A stretch of DNA of 64,000 nucleotides, from contig OX467083.1 in the NCBI GenBank assembly GCA_950106755.1, positions 31,739,029 through 31,803,028 of the forward strand, given 5' to 3'. The stretch comes from Climacium dendroides. Lineage: Eukaryota; Streptophyta; Bryopsida; Hypnales; Climaciaceae. Each line of letters starts with the position of its first letter. The stretch's first letter is position 1. The position numbers and the translations under genes were made by a program. The notes under the pieces were generated by a model, which saw only the letters and a list, made by a program, of their open reading frames with translations, had not been told where the DNA came from and ran no database searches. This document shows positions 61,101-64,000 of the stretch, piece by piece.

Positions 61101-62202
61101 TATTACAAATGAAGGAGAGGCATGTCTTTTTAACAAAAAAGTGTTAACTTTTTGTTGATTTGAACGTTGCATTTTTTGAATCAACAAAAATTCAGTGACC
61201 ATTTTATAAGCTTGTGCCAAATCAATGAAAAATTGTTAAAATTGTCAATAAAGTATCCTTGTCAATAAAAATTTATAAATTCTTGTTTTCTAGTAGTGGT
61301 GGTTGTTTCTTGCGAAATAGATTGCTATGTTTCAAGAAAGCTAACAACATCATCAATGTTGGACATAGAGAGATGGCATAATTGTTTATGCAAATTGACT
61401 TGAGAGGCTTTATTTGACTATTGGTAAAGTTGTTTGATCATGTTCCACACTTGTTTAGAGGTGGGTAACAATTTAATGGCAATTGATTTTTTTCCCACAA
61501 TACTTTAATATATCTAAGCATGCTTTTGCATCTTTTGATTTCCATGTTGATAAACCAACTTGATTGCTAGCAATAGGAGCAACTTTTGATCCATCAACCA
61601 CAATTTATAATTTAGAGTAAACAAGGAGCATCTTGATTTTAATACTCCACAAAGCATAATTATCACATGGCGATTCAAATGTGAAAGATTTCTTACAATG
61701 ATCCTCCAATATAGTTTATTAATGTTTCATTAGTATTGTACAATCCATAATGGATGCAAAAATATAACAAAGAACTTGTGGAATTTGCCAACAATAGAAG
61801 AGGCCATAATTTATATTTTACTTAATTTTTTGAAGGCATTAAAGAAAGATCTCCATTAGCAAAGAAATATGGATTTACCTCATCAAATTCATGTAATATT
61901 TCAATCCGAGAAATAGGAGCTTAGTGAATGCTATATGGAATTTCAACAAGTATAGTTTGTTCTTCAACCAATGGTATAGTGTTTAATGGTAAGGGTCCAA
62001 ATTGAATTTGGAAAAATACATTTGTGATTCAAAGATCATTTTCAATGTTAATTTGATTTGAATTATCTATGAGTAAATTATAGACATCTTCACTTGTACA
62101 TTCTGCACTTGGAGATGGATGGAAATACATATTGAAAAATAAAAGATTACAAAAGAAATTATTTCATGATCTTTGAAAAAGATTAAATCTTTCCTAATCT
62201 TT

Positions 62203-62214
62203 GCTTTGATACCA
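62203..62214 (-). other. Copia primer-binding site (initiator Met tRNA type)
   Basis: The minus strand reads TGGTATCAAAGC directly after the LTR, one base from the copia-type TGGTATCAGAGC site complementary to initiator methionine tRNA. Confidence 0.8.
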
Positions 62215-62409
62215 TGTCGAGAGGAAAGAGAGAAAATTGAAGAGAAATTAATATTTATATATATTATTATTCAATAGCATTACAAATTCATAATATAGAA
62301 CTAGATGAAATATCACTAATAGACATGACTATTGATATTCTATAATTATATTTTTTTGGTTTCTAACTAGATGCTAAATTGACTTAGCTAATTTATATTT
62401 GCACCAACA
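62215..62409 (-). repeat. Copia 5' long terminal repeat, 195 bp
   Basis: On the minus strand it starts TGTTGGTGC and ends CTCTCGACA, the TG...CA rule, immediately before the primer-binding site. Small for an LTR but normal for short copia elements. No second LTR copy was found in the window. Confidence 0.75.
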
Positions 62410-63543
62410 TTGTTGTTAGTGGGCAAGTAGGAAGTCTCCATTGCCATAGTGCAACTTCAAAGAGGATGTGAAGGTTGCGGGGTCACAAGGGACTTGGATT
62501 GCTAATAAGACGAGCAAGTGGTGAAGGCATTGCCACTTTCCATTGCACTCATGAAAGTCATAGTTGAAGTTCATGCTTTCGAATTAAGTCTCTAGTGCGT
62601 GAACAAATGAGCAGATAAATCGTTGTCCTTACTTTCTTTTGGAACTGCAAGGATGATTTCAATGCAAGATTCAGTATACGTGCACCTGAACATCTTTACA
62701 TTTGTATAGTCAATGAATGGATTCATTGAGTGCGCACAGTTGAATCACAATGAATTTAAAAGCATACTGAATTTTCCTAATCTATGACAATTTCAATACA
62801 AGATTGAGGTGCCAGAGTTTGCAAATTGTCCTTCATCCGGATGAATTAGTAGTGTAGGAGCTCTATGCAATCGCCGTCGGCATGGAATTCTTCAAAAACA
62901 AAAAGAAAGCCTCTTCGGCATGGAATAGGTGAGTACTCGACAAATTCAAGGCAAACACTAATTTATAACTTAATCATTGTTGTACCTTAATTGCGATTTG
63001 GAGGTTGCTTGAACTACAACCGCTTCTTGTAGGCTCCAATCTACATTTTCAATTGATGTGTTCTTATTCTAACTCCACTTCTTAATATTGTGCTTAAAAA
63101 AAGGAAGATGTCATTCCTAAGAATAAGTCTTAGCAGCACACATGTAAGCCTCTACATAAGTTCGGGTATTGTAAACGCAAGACAGTATGGACACCACTTG
63201 CTTGTAAACTAGTATACTAGAGAAAAACACCTCTCCTAACACCAAGTGTGAAAGCACCCTAAATGCACACAATTTAATTACAACTAAACTAGAGGTTCCC
63301 AAATGAATAACAAAATTCTCTTCATTAATCATCTTAATTGAATTAAGACAAGCCTTCGAATTCACAAATTAGCTCGAAGAAATATGATTCATTTGACCAC
63401 AAAGACTTGTAGTTCTTAGATTGATTTCAATGTTGCATATATGTATCACTTAAGGCTAGTATTGATCTAGAAATACAGTTTGGAAAAGAGGATTATGTTC
63501 AAAAATAAACTCAAGCCCTACGGCCTCATTTGGTTATCTAATA
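62410..63543. other. Intergenic DNA, no gene seen
   Basis: Mixed composition; the 82-codon minus ORF at 63117-63365 is not recognisable. No bounded repeat was detected. Confidence 0.45.
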
Positions 63544-63791
63544 CTCCCTCCATCCCGAAATGAATGTTCACAATTTTGTTGATATTTTTTTGAGCCAATT
63601 TCATTGTGGGAAACATAATCAAGAAAGATTCCAAATTTTATATCACTAGAATCAACAAAGAACATTGCATGTGCCCATTGCAACCTAATTAAGATAAACC
63701 ACAAGGAAGCACTATTTTGACCTACTCAAAACAACTTACTTAAAAAAAAACATGACATTCAAAGTGGACAATCATTTGGGGACGGAGGGAG
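63544..63791. mobile_element. 248-bp Stowaway-like MITE
   Basis: TA flanks both ends. The left end CTCCCTCCATCCCGAAATGA and the reverse-complemented right end CTCCCTCCGTCCCCAAATGA are near-perfect TIRs. Non-coding interior. Confidence 0.85.
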
Positions 63792-64000
63792 TACATGATT
63801 CACAATTGCGCTGCTGAGTGACCCCAAAGACCGCTCATAGTTGAACCCTAAATTCTGAATTCCATAACCCTGGAGACCAGACTTCATTTCCGTGAAGGGA
63901 ACTGCTGCATGTGACTCAGCTTTGATGAACTGGGTGGAAGGTCAATTCCGCCTTACATCGGCGGGATTTAAACCTTTCGACAAAATTTAAAACGACACAG
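63792..64000. other. Window end, no gene identified
   Basis: Slightly less AT-rich than before, so a gene could begin beyond the window, but nothing can be supported here. Confidence 0.4.

Larger units (their letters stand above)
58331..61298. mobile_element. Possible outer CACTA element holding the inner one
   Basis: A second CACTAGTTGAAAAATTAG starts at 58331, and a CTAGTAGTG end (reverse complement CACTACTAGAAAAC) lies at 61298. These could be the termini of an older CACTA into which the 58362-60811 element inserted. The flanking three bases do not match (AAA versus GTG), so this is tentative. Confidence 0.3.
56812..62409 (-). mobile_element. Decayed Ty1-copia LTR retrotransposon, 3' half missing
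   Basis: On the minus strand the order is LTR (62215-62409), primer-binding site (62203-62214), stop-ridden gag (about 61300-62130), nested CACTA DNA (58331-61298), zinc knuckle and protease (about 57735-58320) and integrase (56935-57672), running to about 56812 where a CACTA end cuts it. Integrase before reverse transcriptase is the copia order. Reverse transcriptase, RNase H and the second LTR are not found. Frames shift between segments, so it is dead. Confidence 0.82.

Noticed and set aside
1..64000. CRISPR arrays, bacterial operons, tRNA or rRNA genes
   Set aside because: The DNA is nuclear plant sequence; tandem arrays lack spacers, and I saw no tRNA B-box or rRNA blocks by eye.

Overview
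This window is nuclear DNA from a land plant. The genes are split by short spliceosomal introns with clean GT-AG borders. The encoded proteins match plant families (HUB-type H2B ubiquitin ligase, RH28 helicase, DUF1221-type kinase, plant alpha-carbonic anhydrase). The intergenic DNA is AT-rich and filled with plant-style transposons (Ty1-copia, CACTA, Stowaway-like and Tourist-like MITEs). A seedless plant such as a moss is my guess from the two-exon kinase and the general texture; that is weak inference.

Six protein genes can be rebuilt. (1) HUB1/BRE1, minus strand, 2753-10855: 20 exons that splice in phase to 914 residues ending in a RING finger. (2) RH28/DDX27/Drs1 DEAD-box helicase, minus, 14132-20074: 17 exons, 806 residues, all helicase motifs present. 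(3) A DUF1221-type protein kinase, plus, 29288-32418: two exons, 699 residues, unusual catalytic motifs. (4) A secreted alpha-carbonic anhydrase, minus, 40847-47363: seven exons, with a proline-rich repeat region between signal peptide and enzyme. (5) Ribosomal protein L38, plus, 48175-48384: one uninterrupted coding exon with two telo-box motifs upstream. (6) RAD1 of the 9-1-1 checkpoint clamp, minus, 52257-54839: eight exons, 303 residues, including a 21-nt micro-exon. These are unrelated housekeeping, chromatin, ribosome, DNA-damage and signalling genes. I see no operon-like or clustered pathway.

The space between genes is repeat territory. A non-autonomous family with TTAACCCCTAAAG termini occurs four times (740, 35390, 38406, 45049), one copy carrying a nested insertion. 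A second family, with AAGGTA...ACACCTAA termini, occurs near 23841 (three tandem units), 25664 and 34697. Three Stowaway-like MITEs lie at 40512, 43505 and 63544. The carbonic anhydrase introns hold five separate inverted-repeat elements. From 56812 to 62409 lies a decayed Ty1-copia element on the minus strand, with one 195-bp LTR and an intact primer-binding site. It is split by a 2.45-kb CACTA element (58362-60811) that is bounded by 3-bp AAA duplications and contains an inverted repeat of about 420 bp. Several tandem arrays (25, 39, 46, 55 and 65 bp) are present.

No wholly new system is evident. The best leads are the proline-repeat/carbonic anhydrase fusion, the TTAACCCC element family, the transposon-packed carbonic anhydrase locus, and the kinase with an altered catalytic loop. 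Splice sites, families and boundaries were read by eye; no database search was run.
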